Source: Pseudoalteromonas luteoviolacea DSM 6061
Lineage (GTDB): Bacteria; Pseudomonadota; Gammaproteobacteria; Enterobacterales; Alteromonadaceae
DNA length: 64,000 bases
Direction: 5' to 3'
NCBI RefSeq assembly: GCF_001625655.1
Contig: NZ_AUYB01000096.1
Span: forward strand, 83,425 to 147,424
This document shows, one piece after another, positions 44,769 through 53,606 of this stretch (its first letter is position 1; each line of letters starts with the position of its first letter). A program made the translations under genes and the position numbers. The notes beneath the pieces were generated by a model. The model searched no databases, had not been told where the DNA came from, and saw only the letters and a program-made list of their open reading frames with translations.

Positions 44769-45065
44769 TTAGTGGACCAGTGGCAGTTTGAAGCGACAAT
44801 GCCCATCGCTAACACTACCGACCATTTCATCGTAGGCGGTTTCCATATCAAAAGTGGCTTCTGTGGCTCCGAGCTCCGCCAATTCAACCTCTGCTTCTCT
44901 CAGCGAGTTGTAAGTAACAATTTTACCTTGTTTGTCGGTGATTAGATGGTAGTTACCCAGCACATCTAGACCACCAGCAAGATAGTGGTTGGAGTCTGCA
45001 TAACTCAAAATTACCGGATCCATGTAGCTGTGTTCGAACTGCTCTCTCAATTCTGTGCGGTCCAT
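44769..45065 (-). CDS. small protein, DUF6482-like
   Basis: A 98-residue acidic protein with a strong AAGGGG ribosome site. The sequence includes YMDPVILSYADSNHYLAGG and LREAEVELAELGATEATF, resembling short uncharacterised proteins common in Pseudoalteromonas and related genera (DUF6482, from memory). A perfect dyad CTGGTCCA/TGGACCAG (44759-44780) overlaps its stop codon and may act as its terminator. No function known. Confidence 0.6.
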   Translation of the reverse strand: MDRTELREQFEHSYMDPVILSYADSNHYLAGGLDVLGNYHLITDKQGKIVTYNSLREAEVELAELGATEATFDMETAYDEMVGSVSDGHCRFKLPLVH

Positions 45066-45243
45066 AAAAATACCCCTTACTGAATGGAACTACTTTACTT
45101 AAACGCAACAAACTCAATTTTAGTTCAAAAAACAACCAACCTCTATTTAATTCCTTTTCTTTGTCCCAATTTTTTTAACTTGTCTATTTATTTCATTCAC
45201 TTATAAAATAGTGGAATAAGAACAAGAACAAGACTGCTGAATT

Positions 45244-46533
45244 ATGCTCAAACGTTTATTACTCATTACCTTGGCGATATCCCTAACTGCATGCCAAACG
45301 ACCCCGTCTTCAGAGGATGTGCATAGCCTGCCATCGGAGTTGCCTACTCTCGAGGAGCCCAGCAACAGTGACTCTTTGTCGCACACTCCCTTACAAAAGG
45401 TTAACGATGCCCCAGCAACTAAGCCACAAGATGCAAAAGATGTGTGGCAGCGAATACGTCAGCAAGTCAGCTTTGCGCCGTCACAGCATCCCCGCGTCGT
45501 TAAGCGCATTGAGTGGTATTTAAAACACCCCAACTATATGCATACCATCAGCAAGCGTGCCAAACCCTTGCTGTACTACATAGTGACCGAAATAGAAAAG
45601 CGCGGCCTCCCCATTGAATTGGCTTTGATGCCTCTGATAGAAACCGACTTCGATATGCAGGCATACTCTCACAAACATGCATCGGGTTTGTGGCAGCTCA
45701 CTCCTCTCATTGCCAAGCATTACGGTTTAACAATCAACCCTTGGTATGATGGCCGTCAGGACCTCATTGATTCAACCAATGCAGCGCTGGATTTTTTAAC
45801 TTATCTACATCGCCGTTTTGATGGCAATTGGTATCATGCAATCGCCGCGTATAACACCGGCGAGGGACGTGTCTTAAGAGCCATTGCCAATAACCGAAAA
45901 GCCGGTAAACCCACTGATTTTTTTGCCCTAAATTTACCACGCCAAACTCGTCACTATGTGCCTAAGCTGCTCGCTGCTACACAGCTTTTGAAGCAACAAC
46001 TGATGCCCTTCCCTGCGATTGATAACACACCAGCCATCACCGTTGTATCACTACCCAGTGCGACAATTCTCGACAACAGTTCACAGTGGTCAATGCTCGC
46101 AAAGCTCAACACTGGCTATGCCCGTTTCCCTGCTCTCTTGGGTGGCCCTAACCGACTAGTGATGCCCGTTGAAAAGGCACAAGAGTGGGCGCAGTACACA
46201 CAAAACTTGCCAACTATGCCTAGCCAACAGTGGCAGTCTTACACCATTCGTCGTGGCGATAGCTTGAGTGTGATAGCAGCCAGCTATGGCGTGAATGTGT
46301 CACAACTTAAGTCATTTAACCAATTGAAAAGTGACAAAATTCGTATCGGCGACAAACTCCTTTTGCCGATCTTAGCAGAGCAACAAGTTACCTATACGGT
46401 AAAATCAGGCGACAGCTTGTGGCGTATAGCTAAACAGTTCAACGTTTCTATCAATAAGCTCAAGCAATGGAATCAAATGTCTCGCTCAACACTGCAAATT
46501 GGCGAACGTTTGACCATTTTTTTAGCGCCATAA
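45244..46533 (+). CDS. MltD-like lytic transglycosylase with LysM repeats, lipoprotein
   Basis: A 429-residue lipoprotein (MLKRLLLITLAISLTACQTT; lipobox LTAC). The SLT-type catalytic domain (about 105-250) has ALMPLIETDFDMQAYSHKHA with the catalytic Glu, then GLWQLTPLIAKHYGL and AIAAYNTGEGRVLRAI, typical of MltD. Two LysM repeats (YTIRRGDSLSVIAASYGVNV; YTVKSGDSLWRIAKQFNVSI) bind peptidoglycan at the C-terminus. It cleaves glycan strands non-hydrolytically during wall turnover. Confidence 0.93.
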   Translation: MLKRLLLITLAISLTACQTTPSSEDVHSLPSELPTLEEPSNSDSLSHTPLQKVNDAPATKPQDAKDVWQRIRQQVSFAPSQHPRVVKRIEWYLKHPNYMHTISKRAKPLLYYIVTEIEKRGLPIELALMPLIETDFDMQAYSHKHASGLWQLTPLIAKHYGLTINPWYDGRQDLIDSTNAALDFLTYLHRRFDGNWYHAIAAYNTGEGRVLRAIANNRKAGKPTDFFALNLPRQTRHYVPKLLAATQLLKQQLMPFPAIDNTPAITVVSLPSATILDNSSQWSMLAKLNTGYARFPALLGGPNRLVMPVEKAQEWAQYTQNLPTMPSQQWQSYTIRRGDSLSVIAASYGVNVSQLKSFNQLKSDKIRIGDKLLLPILAEQQVTYTVKSGDSLWRIAKQFNVSINKLKQWNQMSRSTLQIGERLTIFLAP

Positions 46534-46546
46534 ATAGGAACGAGTG

Positions 46547-47233
46547 ATGTCCATAGAACAGCCACCAACCAACACGAATAACAGCAAACTCCCATTAAAG
46601 TTTAAGCTGCGCCTATCTCGCTCGAAGATGAACAGTATTTTGGCATTGTGTGCAATATTGATTTCGGCAGCCTCATTTTATGCTACTTACATGCAGGCAA
46701 AAGCAGCCCAAGAGCAAGTCGCAGCCGCAGAAAGGCAGCTGCATGCAGAAACTTGGCCCTGGTTACAGGTCAGCTACAGTGATTACGATCTTGAAGCTGA
46801 ACGTGCGCGTATGTCGGTCAGAGTAATTAACTCAGGAACAGGCCCTGCTCTTATCAAGTCAATGCAGTTTGAGTATCAAGGTAATACCTATGACAACCTT
46901 AAAGCACTGTTAAATCATTGCTGTAATTTGGATGCATACAAAGAAGCGCTAAGAGAAGTGCAAGCCGACAACGAAGATATCAACTACATGAAACAGTTTG
47001 GCTGGTATGTTACCAGTGACCCACAAAATGCCCTGCTCGCAGACGGCAATGACTTGGTGCTTTTTTCCATGGATCGCAGCAGTTTTAATGGCCACCTTTG
47101 GGAAAAGATCAGCAACATTGCTCATGACATTGAAGTAAATACTTGCTATTGCTCTTTACTCAAGCAATGCTACACAGTTAACAAAGCATCAGAAGTTAAA
47201 AAGGTTGCGCATTGTTCAAACTTAAAAAGTTAA
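46547..47233 (+). CDS. single-pass membrane protein of unknown function
   Basis: A 228-residue protein. ATG at 46547 chosen because AGGA lies 9 nt upstream (a GTG one codon earlier is possible). A short cytoplasmic tail, one helix at about residues 28-46 (ILALCAILISAASFYATYMQ), then a coiled coil and a beta-rich periplasmic domain with a Cys-rich end (LNHCCNLD; NTCYCSLLKQCY). It overlaps the start of the lysozyme gene, so the two may be co-expressed. Confidence 0.65.
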   Translation: MSIEQPPTNTNNSKLPLKFKLRLSRSKMNSILALCAILISAASFYATYMQAKAAQEQVAAAERQLHAETWPWLQVSYSDYDLEAERARMSVRVINSGTGPALIKSMQFEYQGNTYDNLKALLNHCCNLDAYKEALREVQADNEDINYMKQFGWYVTSDPQNALLADGNDLVLFSMDRSSFNGHLWEKISNIAHDIEVNTCYCSLLKQCYTVNKASEVKKVAHCSNLKS

Positions 47234-47862
47234 ATAGCCATCATGCTGCGAAGCATATTTGTTTATATGAAGGTGTGATTGCCCACTTATACCTCGATAC
47301 ACGCGGCAATGTGACGGTGGGGGCCGGATTTCTTGTCAGTGATGCAAAAGCACTGACAAAAATGACGCTACGAGATAAATCCACCAAAAAGGCTGCCAGT
47401 CGAGAGCAAAAAGCAAAGGAGTTTGCCACAATTGCTAAACTCCCCGAGGGGCGCCTAGCCAGCTGGTATGAACAACATTGCCAGCTCTACTTGCCACATG
47501 AAGAATGTTTAAAGCTATTGGAGAAAAAAATAGCCGAATTTGAGCAAGAATTAGCGGCGCTCTTTAGTGCAAAAAATGGCTATCTTCCATTCAAAAAAAT
47601 GCCTAGTAATGTGCAACTGGCACTCCTCGATATGGCGTACAACCTTGGCACTACTAACCTCAGCAGAGCTTGGCCAAAGTTACTCAATGCTATTCGTACA
47701 GAAAATTGGTCTGCGGCGGCCAAAGAATGCAAACGCAAACATGTGAGCACCGCACGCAATAAGGCAACCGCCAAGTTATTTTTGCAAAGTGGGTCAGTTG
47801 GTTTATTACGCAGACTCGCCCATTTCGTATTGAATCAAATCTCAATTAAACTCAAGCGCTAA
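47212..47862 (+). CDS. GH24 phage-type lysozyme
   Basis: A 216-residue muramidase. The T4-lysozyme catalytic triad is visible near the start: Glu in HICLYEGVIAHLYLDTRG, Asp in the same stretch, and Thr in NVTVGAGF. The second helical part has LALLDMAYNLGTTNLSRAWP. The start is a TTG with AAAAGG upstream, inside the previous gene, so it is probably translated at low level by coupling. No signal peptide, as for phage endolysins. It could be prophage-derived or act as a spanin-like partner of the upstream membrane protein. Confidence 0.8.
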   Translation: MFKLKKLNSHHAAKHICLYEGVIAHLYLDTRGNVTVGAGFLVSDAKALTKMTLRDKSTKKAASREQKAKEFATIAKLPEGRLASWYEQHCQLYLPHEECLKLLEKKIAEFEQELAALFSAKNGYLPFKKMPSNVQLALLDMAYNLGTTNLSRAWPKLLNAIRTENWSAAAKECKRKHVSTARNKATAKLFLQSGSVGLLRRLAHFVLNQISIKLKR

Positions 47863-48373
47863 GCTCAAATGACGAAATTGGTGTGTAATGCAGGCCATCT
47901 TCAAGGGCATGTGAGTGATATAAATGAAACTCTCTCACCGACAACGTAAATGGCGTCACCGGAGCCTGTACTTGTGGCTCCCCTTTATGCCCTCTAAACA
48001 AGGTAATATGCGGTGAGAATCTATAGGGACAGCTATATAACTGCCACTCCTTTGAGATCTTACGCAGTGGTGCTGCCAAGTTGTTGAGCACTTCACAAGG
48101 CATAGGCTGTAAGTAAAAAATACCATTTTGTGGCCAGTATCCTGTTTGCGAAAAATGAAGCTCAAATGGAGGCAAGGTAAGCTCGCCTGCAAACTGGATC
48201 AAAGCTTCCGTGGTTGGCTCATCAACCTGTCCTAAAAATGCCAAAGTAATATGCCAATTGCGCGCCAACGTCGCGGGCTTTTGATGTGTTATTGACTGAT
48301 TCAACCACTGAGTTATACGGCTCTTGGACTGTGTGTCTAAGCCAATACCAAAAAATAGCCGCTTCAAAGCCAT
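47852..48373 (-). CDS. thpR: RNA 2',3'-cyclic phosphodiesterase (ThpR/LigT)
   Basis: A 173-residue 2H phosphoesterase. The two catalytic HxTx motifs are seen in NWHITLAFLG (about residue 45) and FSPHITLFRG (about residue 125). The enzyme hydrolyses 2',3'-cyclic phosphate ends of RNA; length is typical. Its ATG overlaps the stop of the upstream secreted-protein gene, and its end overlaps the convergent lysozyme gene by 11 bp. Confidence 0.9.
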   Translation of the reverse strand: MALKRLFFGIGLDTQSKSRITQWLNQSITHQKPATLARNWHITLAFLGQVDEPTTEALIQFAGELTLPPFELHFSQTGYWPQNGIFYLQPMPCEVLNNLAAPLRKISKEWQLYSCPYRFSPHITLFRGHKGEPQVQAPVTPFTLSVREFHLYHSHALEDGLHYTPISSFELSA

Positions 48374-48888
48374 TATTTGAACTTCACCGATTTATTGCTT
48401 GGTCGATAGGTACGTAACTCAGGCTGAGTCCATTGGCCATTTTTCAAATACTGGGTAGAGACGGTAAATTCTCCATTTTTGAATCGACTGGTCGACTTCA
48501 CTTCCGTGATGCCATCCTGATTGCCCTCGACTGCTTCATAAGCCACAAACTCCTGTTTGCTCAAAACTTCTATTTTGCCCGATGTATAAAAGCCCGCGGT
48601 AGTAAAATAGTAAAACACGATACTTTGCTGCCCTTTATCCCAAAACAGCAGAGACTCTCCACCATACGCGCCGTCATTGATTGAATGTAAGGTTCTGATT
48701 GCAGTGCCATTCAATGCGCGCTCCCAGCGACTCACGTCAGTTACCTTTTGACCTTCTCCCATCGAGAAGCTGGCCTGCCAAGTTCCAAGGTATGGTTCAA
48801 ACACTTTGAGCTCGTCTGCAATCGTTGAGGCCCATACACTTTGTGCAAATAAGAAAACCCCAACAAGCAATCCATTTATATATTTCAT
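48373..48888 (-). CDS. secreted DUF1579-like protein
   Basis: A 171-residue protein from the ATG at 48888 (AGGT upstream; the upstream frame start adds 14 residues that would hide the signal peptide). Signal peptide MKYINGLLVGVFLFAQSVWA. The mature domain (FEPYLGTWQASFSMGEGQKV; GGESLLFWDKGQQSIVFYYF) looks like a lipocalin/nitrobindin-like beta barrel of the DUF1579 kind. Ligand unknown. Confidence 0.7.
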   Translation of the reverse strand: MKYINGLLVGVFLFAQSVWASTIADELKVFEPYLGTWQASFSMGEGQKVTDVSRWERALNGTAIRTLHSINDGAYGGESLLFWDKGQQSIVFYYFTTAGFYTSGKIEVLSKQEFVAYEAVEGNQDGITEVKSTSRFKNGEFTVSTQYLKNGQWTQPELRTYRPSNKSVKFK

Positions 48889-48960
48889 GTTATTACCTAA
48901 TAATCTGATCCTGCTTATATTTATAGTCACTTCTGATCGATTTGCCTTAGCTTACGCACA

Positions 48961-48986
48961 AAAAAAGCGCCCAGGAGGCGCTTTTT
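48961..48986 (-). terminator. intrinsic terminator of the lanthipeptide operon
   Basis: AGCGCC and GGCGCT arms with flanking A and T runs, 14 bp after the lanB stop; works on both strands. Confidence 0.92.
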
Positions 48987-48999
48987 ATCGCTAATTGGC

Positions 49000-51900
49000 T
49001 TACGCCTTTTTGTCTGCCGAGAAGTACTTGCGGCGTAACAAATCATGGATCACCAGTTCTTGTTCACGCCCATATGCTTTAAACATACGGTTGTTATGCA
49101 TATGAAGTAGAGAACCTAATAAAGAATCACGCGTACAATTTAATTGTCCCTCTTCAATTTGACGACTCAATACTTCCACTACAGGTGCCGCACTTTGTTG
49201 CCATAGCTCTAGCACTGCTAGCATAGCAGTTTGCACTTCATCACACTGCTCAGCCTGTTCTGGTAAAAGCTTGATAAAATCATCATCCATTTGCGCTTGG
49301 TATTCACGATAACGATTACCAAGCTGCTTGCGCAGCGCGCTGGTTTCGTTGAACTCTCTGCCGAAGCCATCTCGCAGGTTACTGATCAACTTAAAGCGCG
49401 CTTCGTCGCTGTACTCAAACAGATTCAGTAATCTATGCGTGCAAGCGAGTGCGACACGCCAACGAACATCTTCACCATGTTCGTCTATCAAACCACATGC
49501 TTGGGCGATTAATCGGCTATCATACATAAACAGCGATTCAATCATGCTCATGGATTCTGGCCCACCGTAACGCTCTACTTCGCGCTCGTAGGTCATCAAC
49601 TCAACTTTATGTAGCTCTCCTGACTCCACCTTTGGATCAAGCAACGCATTTAGTTGCGGGAGCAGCTGGCCACAAAGTAGGCCCGGATCCCCATGAAAAC
49701 GCAGTCGAAGGTGCCAATCAGGATCGCCATAGCGAATAAAGAACCACTTGTCGTAAAGCTCTGTGCTTTGCTCAATTAAAGGGAGTAATTCATCAGTTAG
49801 CAACTGTTCAACCAGAGAGTTGCCAGAATATATCTTGAGGCTTAACCATTCAGAACCAGCACCAAATCGGCGCTTAATCGGCTCTGCCGTAATATTGGCA
49901 TAAGGGTCATCAGAAAAATGGCTATGTACACGCGCCTGCTCATTAATAAACGGCACAATCACTTCGTTGCTATAGTGCAGTCCTTGCTCATCGACCACGC
50001 GTGAGCGATAACTGTTAGACAGCACTTCTTTGAGCTCAACATTGGTATGACCCTTTGTTTCAGCTAACAAAATAGCAAACATGTCCGGATTGCGTAAATC
50101 AAGCTGCAGGACATTGTCAGACATCGCAAAGCTAACTTGCGCATCTAAAGCGTATCTTGCCATCAATATATCGAGCTTTTCGCGGCTAAATTGGCCTTTT
50201 TTACTGATCTCTTCCAATTCGGTGCGCTCAATACGCCATATTTTTTCACTCAGAATGAGGTTATCCAACATGACACGAGGAACAAACGCCGCTCGCTCGG
50301 TACTGGTTGGCATCTTAAAGTAAGGCGCGCGGCCTTCTTGATGTTGTAACATACACAAGAATTTATAGGCACTTAGGCTTCGAGCAGAATAGTTATGGGC
50401 ACTCGATAAACGCGGAATAACCTGCTTGTTGAGGCGCTTACTCCACAATTTCACTTTTTGTCCTTCAACCCACACATACAAGTCACTCAATGGAATTTGG
50501 TACTCGTCATCCAAAGAGCTATCTGCCATAAAGACAATTTCGTAGTCTCTTAAATGTGGTCTGGCGATAACGTTGCCTGGACGCCCTTCCGGCATGTGCA
50601 CAACTTCAGCAAAAATCACATCTTCACTGTGTGCTTGCTCTTGCTCCAAGTGCTCAGTCACCGCGTTCTTTAAGCCATCATCCAAATGACAGAAACGCCC
50701 AAGCAAGTTGGCTGCAGAAGGCCCATAGCACCCATTAAACTTATAGACAGGGTTACCCCTTTCATCCTGATATAGGCTCAACATGGTGCCAAATGAGTAT
50801 GGAAAGTTTGCCACCGCGTCTTTGTTATTCACTTTTGACTTAAGCTCTTTACTCTTAAGCACAATACTCTCTTTGCCACGGTTTTCTGGTAGGCTCAAAG
50901 CGCGCTCAACAATATTTTCGATCATACTAACTTCTGGCACAGTAGCTTGATTTGCACCACTTCGCGCCAAATTCAGACCGGCAACCAAGGGGGCTTCATA
51001 ACCCGTCTCCGTTGAGATCCCAATGCCAGACTCATCATCTAAAATCACATCCAGTGGAACAAATTGCCCCTCAAATCGCGAATTAAACTTGCTCATAAAC
51101 TGACTCAAACCATTGGGTGGTTCGGTGATTGTCAGCCCAGCAATGAGCTCTAATTGCTTTTGCACGCGCTTCATTTCCATCTCTGAAATACTGCACTGAG
51201 TAAACGCACGGTAAATATCACTTTGAAAGAGCTTATTCTCCTGCGCTTTTACTGGCAGGCTTTCTAAGTGTGCAAGCAATTGTTTGTAAGGGGTAATTTC
51301 ACCACTTGAGGCAGCGTCTAAACTCTCAATTTTAGACAGCGCCATGGCCAATTTATCTGCTGCATCTAGCTCTTTAATGTCCTCAATAGACTTTAACAAC
51401 GCATAATCTGGTGAGTCGCCTGTTAATGGCAACGGAATATCTGCCAGCAGCACCCCTTCGTCAATTAAATCTTGAATATAATTTTCTACTTCTTCTTGTG
51501 AGGCCTCTGGGTATTGAGCCTTGAATTGAGACACTAAACCATTGAAGCTCACACCCGGTTTAGCGAGCTCTAAAGCAAACCTAAAGTACTCATCGCTTTC
51601 TACTGCACTGAGACGATACTGCATGGTGTCGTCAGACAAATAGGTCTCAATATAGCGACATTGCTCGGCAATAAAGTAATGGGATGAATTTGGTTTGTAA
51701 GTTAAATTATCCGAGCGAGATGCATGTTTGATAAAATGCTCTTTCAAGGCTGACAGGTAAAACATGTCTAACCGTGTTTTGCGGCTATCTTTACAGTGAT
51801 CCGCAGGCGCCAGTTCCGTGGTCTGTGCAATATTGCCTTTGTGAATACCTGAAAACAAACCAAACGGTGTTGGCCTTGAGCACATGCGTACCATGTATTT

Positions 51901-52146
51901 GATCAGTGCATGGGCAACTTTTTTGCCTTGTTTAGAATCTGGTTTAGTGCGCCACTGGTCAATACGCTCAAGCAGTGAAGGACTGGCCAAGTAAATAGCC
52001 TCCTCAACACCAGCTGTAGCCAGCCAAGCACTGAGTAACATATTCGTATCGGCATCCTTTTCGCCAAAGGCAGCCAACTGCTCAAGCGCCAGTCGAGGTG
52101 TTCGAATTACAAAAAAGTTGTCATTTTTTAGTTGTTTTGAAGACAT
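49000..52146 (-). CDS. lanB: full-length class I lanthipeptide dehydratase
   Basis: A 1048-residue LanB. The N-terminal part (about 1-700; FFVIRTPRLALEQLAAFG; MVRMCSRPTPFGLFSGIHKG) is the glutamylation domain that uses Glu-tRNA to activate Ser/Thr of the precursor. The C-terminal 290 residues (WLSLKIYSGNSLVEQLLTDE; KWFFIRYGDPDWHLRLRFHG) are the SpaB_C elimination domain. Full length, not the split form of thiopeptide systems. AAGGGGAA precedes the ATG. It follows lanC by 10 bp in the same transcript. Its expected substrates are the GG-leader precursors near 59.5 kb, 63.7 kb and 13.6 kb. Confidence 0.93.
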   Translation of the reverse strand: MSSKQLKNDNFFVIRTPRLALEQLAAFGEKDADTNMLLSAWLATAGVEEAIYLASPSLLERIDQWRTKPDSKQGKKVAHALIKYMVRMCSRPTPFGLFSGIHKGNIAQTTELAPADHCKDSRKTRLDMFYLSALKEHFIKHASRSDNLTYKPNSSHYFIAEQCRYIETYLSDDTMQYRLSAVESDEYFRFALELAKPGVSFNGLVSQFKAQYPEASQEEVENYIQDLIDEGVLLADIPLPLTGDSPDYALLKSIEDIKELDAADKLAMALSKIESLDAASSGEITPYKQLLAHLESLPVKAQENKLFQSDIYRAFTQCSISEMEMKRVQKQLELIAGLTITEPPNGLSQFMSKFNSRFEGQFVPLDVILDDESGIGISTETGYEAPLVAGLNLARSGANQATVPEVSMIENIVERALSLPENRGKESIVLKSKELKSKVNNKDAVANFPYSFGTMLSLYQDERGNPVYKFNGCYGPSAANLLGRFCHLDDGLKNAVTEHLEQEQAHSEDVIFAEVVHMPEGRPGNVIARPHLRDYEIVFMADSSLDDEYQIPLSDLYVWVEGQKVKLWSKRLNKQVIPRLSSAHNYSARSLSAYKFLCMLQHQEGRAPYFKMPTSTERAAFVPRVMLDNLILSEKIWRIERTELEEISKKGQFSREKLDILMARYALDAQVSFAMSDNVLQLDLRNPDMFAILLAETKGHTNVELKEVLSNSYRSRVVDEQGLHYSNEVIVPFINEQARVHSHFSDDPYANITAEPIKRRFGAGSEWLSLKIYSGNSLVEQLLTDELLPLIEQSTELYDKWFFIRYGDPDWHLRLRFHGDPGLLCGQLLPQLNALLDPKVESGELHKVELMTYEREVERYGGPESMSMIESLFMYDSRLIAQACGLIDEHGEDVRWRVALACTHRLLNLFEYSDEARFKLISNLRDGFGREFNETSALRKQLGNRYREYQAQMDDDFIKLLPEQAEQCDEVQTAMLAVLELWQQSAAPVVEVLSRQIEEGQLNCTRDSLLGSLLHMHNNRMFKAYGREQELVIHDLLRRKYFSADKKA

Positions 52147-52156
52147 ACACTTCCCC

Positions 52157-53386
52157 TTAAGACATCAACAGGCATTCGGTCCAGCTTGTATCATCATCTT
52201 TGTTTAACAAACTGATGAGTGCACACCCAATACCGGAGTAGCCCATTAGGAAGCCGAATTCTTCCTCATGTTCTTTTGTGACACCATTATATGAGTACAG
52301 CGATTCAATGCCGCCCTCACGGAACTTTTGCAAACCATACTCTACCCAGTAGATAGATCGCGCTTTCAGCTTTGGATGTGGCATCAATTCATTGAGCAAG
52401 TTAAAAATTAATGCCAGTCCGACAAACCCATGACAGACACCAGCGTCATTAATATACGCATTTTCTGCATCTCGCTTAGTCGCGTGTAAAGCCACCTCTA
52501 ATGCATGATCCACATAGCTTGGCCTATCCAAAGCCTGACCCGCGCGCGCTAAAATCATCGCTATGGTTAAATCGCCATAACACCAACCAAGCCTAGAATG
52601 TGTCTCAGTGCCTGCACATGAGCCGTAACAAGAATGCTCTGCGTCTTTACCACTTGCCGAATTTTGATGCGTAATCAACCACTCACAGGCTCCTGACAAT
52701 AATTTTTCCGCTCGTTCTTTGAGCTCAGGGATGCGATAAGCGGGTAATAGCGCTGCAATCATACCCGGTACGCCATGGGCCAACCCTAAGTTGAACTCTG
52801 GCTTTTCTTTGTCATCTGTATCAAATCGGTATACTGATTCAGCTGGCTGTGACCACGCAATATGGCCATTGTCAAAATATGTCGCAGTGCTTTCTAAGCC
52901 AGTTATGATGGTGCCATATAGCTTGTGTTGATCTGAACATTTAGCACGTCTCGATGCATAAGGCGCATAACCGCATAGACCCAACACCATTTCGATTTCA
53001 CCTGGCCACGGATTGTGATTTAACGCTTCAGTGAACAGCTCATCAACTTCATTCAAAAGTTCAGGGTCATAATCTTCTTGATCGGCTTGATTAAAATACT
53101 CCAATACCCAAGCTTGTCCTGCTAGGCCATTACTTAATTCAAAGCTTTGATCCGTCAACTGCTCTTGCAGCTCTTCAAGCTTCTCGCCGAAGACTTCTTC
53201 GTCCACAATGTTTTCGTCGAATTGATGTGCTTTAAATAAAAACAGTAATTGGCCTGCAATACCACTTAGCAAACCGTTTTGTTCTTCTCCAGATTTGAGG
53301 TTATCGCTGACTCGTCCTGCTAACAACGATATGATTGCCGCTATTTCCCGGCGTTGATTGTCGGTGATGAAAAGATGCTCTGACAT
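52157..53386 (-). CDS. lanC: LanC-type thioether cyclase
   Basis: A 409-residue LanC. The zinc ligands of the alpha-toroid fold are present: Cys269 in GWCYGDLTIAM and Cys318-His319 in AGVCHGFVGLALIFN; the conserved LGLAHGVPGMIAAL (His204) is also present. It adds Cys thiols to dehydrated Ser/Thr to form (methyl)lanthionine rings. It sits between lanT and lanB on one strand. Confidence 0.94.
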   Translation of the reverse strand: MSEHLFITDNQRREIAAIISLLAGRVSDNLKSGEEQNGLLSGIAGQLLFLFKAHQFDENIVDEEVFGEKLEELQEQLTDQSFELSNGLAGQAWVLEYFNQADQEDYDPELLNEVDELFTEALNHNPWPGEIEMVLGLCGYAPYASRRAKCSDQHKLYGTIITGLESTATYFDNGHIAWSQPAESVYRFDTDDKEKPEFNLGLAHGVPGMIAALLPAYRIPELKERAEKLLSGACEWLITHQNSASGKDAEHSCYGSCAGTETHSRLGWCYGDLTIAMILARAGQALDRPSYVDHALEVALHATKRDAENAYINDAGVCHGFVGLALIFNLLNELMPHPKLKARSIYWVEYGLQKFREGGIESLYSYNGVTKEHEEEFGFLMGYSGIGCALISLLNKDDDTSWTECLLMS

Positions 53387-53606
53387 GGTCTTCCTTAATT
53401 ATAAAGCTTTATTTTTTTTGTTATAGCCATAAAAACTAACTTAAATAGATCCCTAGCTCAATAGTTAAAACCTAAGTACATATTGATTAGGAGGTTTAGT
53501 AAATTGAACGTTTACGTGCTCTCAATAAAGGCTGAAGCTCAACAAAAATCTAAATAAAACTTGGCCACATATCACCCTCCAAAGTTTAGGAGGGCTATGA
53601 CTAAAC
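53387..53606 (-). promoter_or_regulatory. 220-bp gap between lanT and lanC with hairpin
   Basis: CCCTCC (53575-53580) and GGAGGG (53589-53594) form a hairpin just after lanT, then an AT-rich stretch leads to lanC. It may attenuate read-through or hold a lanCB promoter. No precursor-like ORF is present here, only an 11-codon frame. Confidence 0.4.

Noticed and set aside
53387..53606. Possible hidden precursor gene between lanT and lanC
   Set aside because: The only leader-like frame (MAITKK...) stops after 11 codons; no Gly-Gly site.
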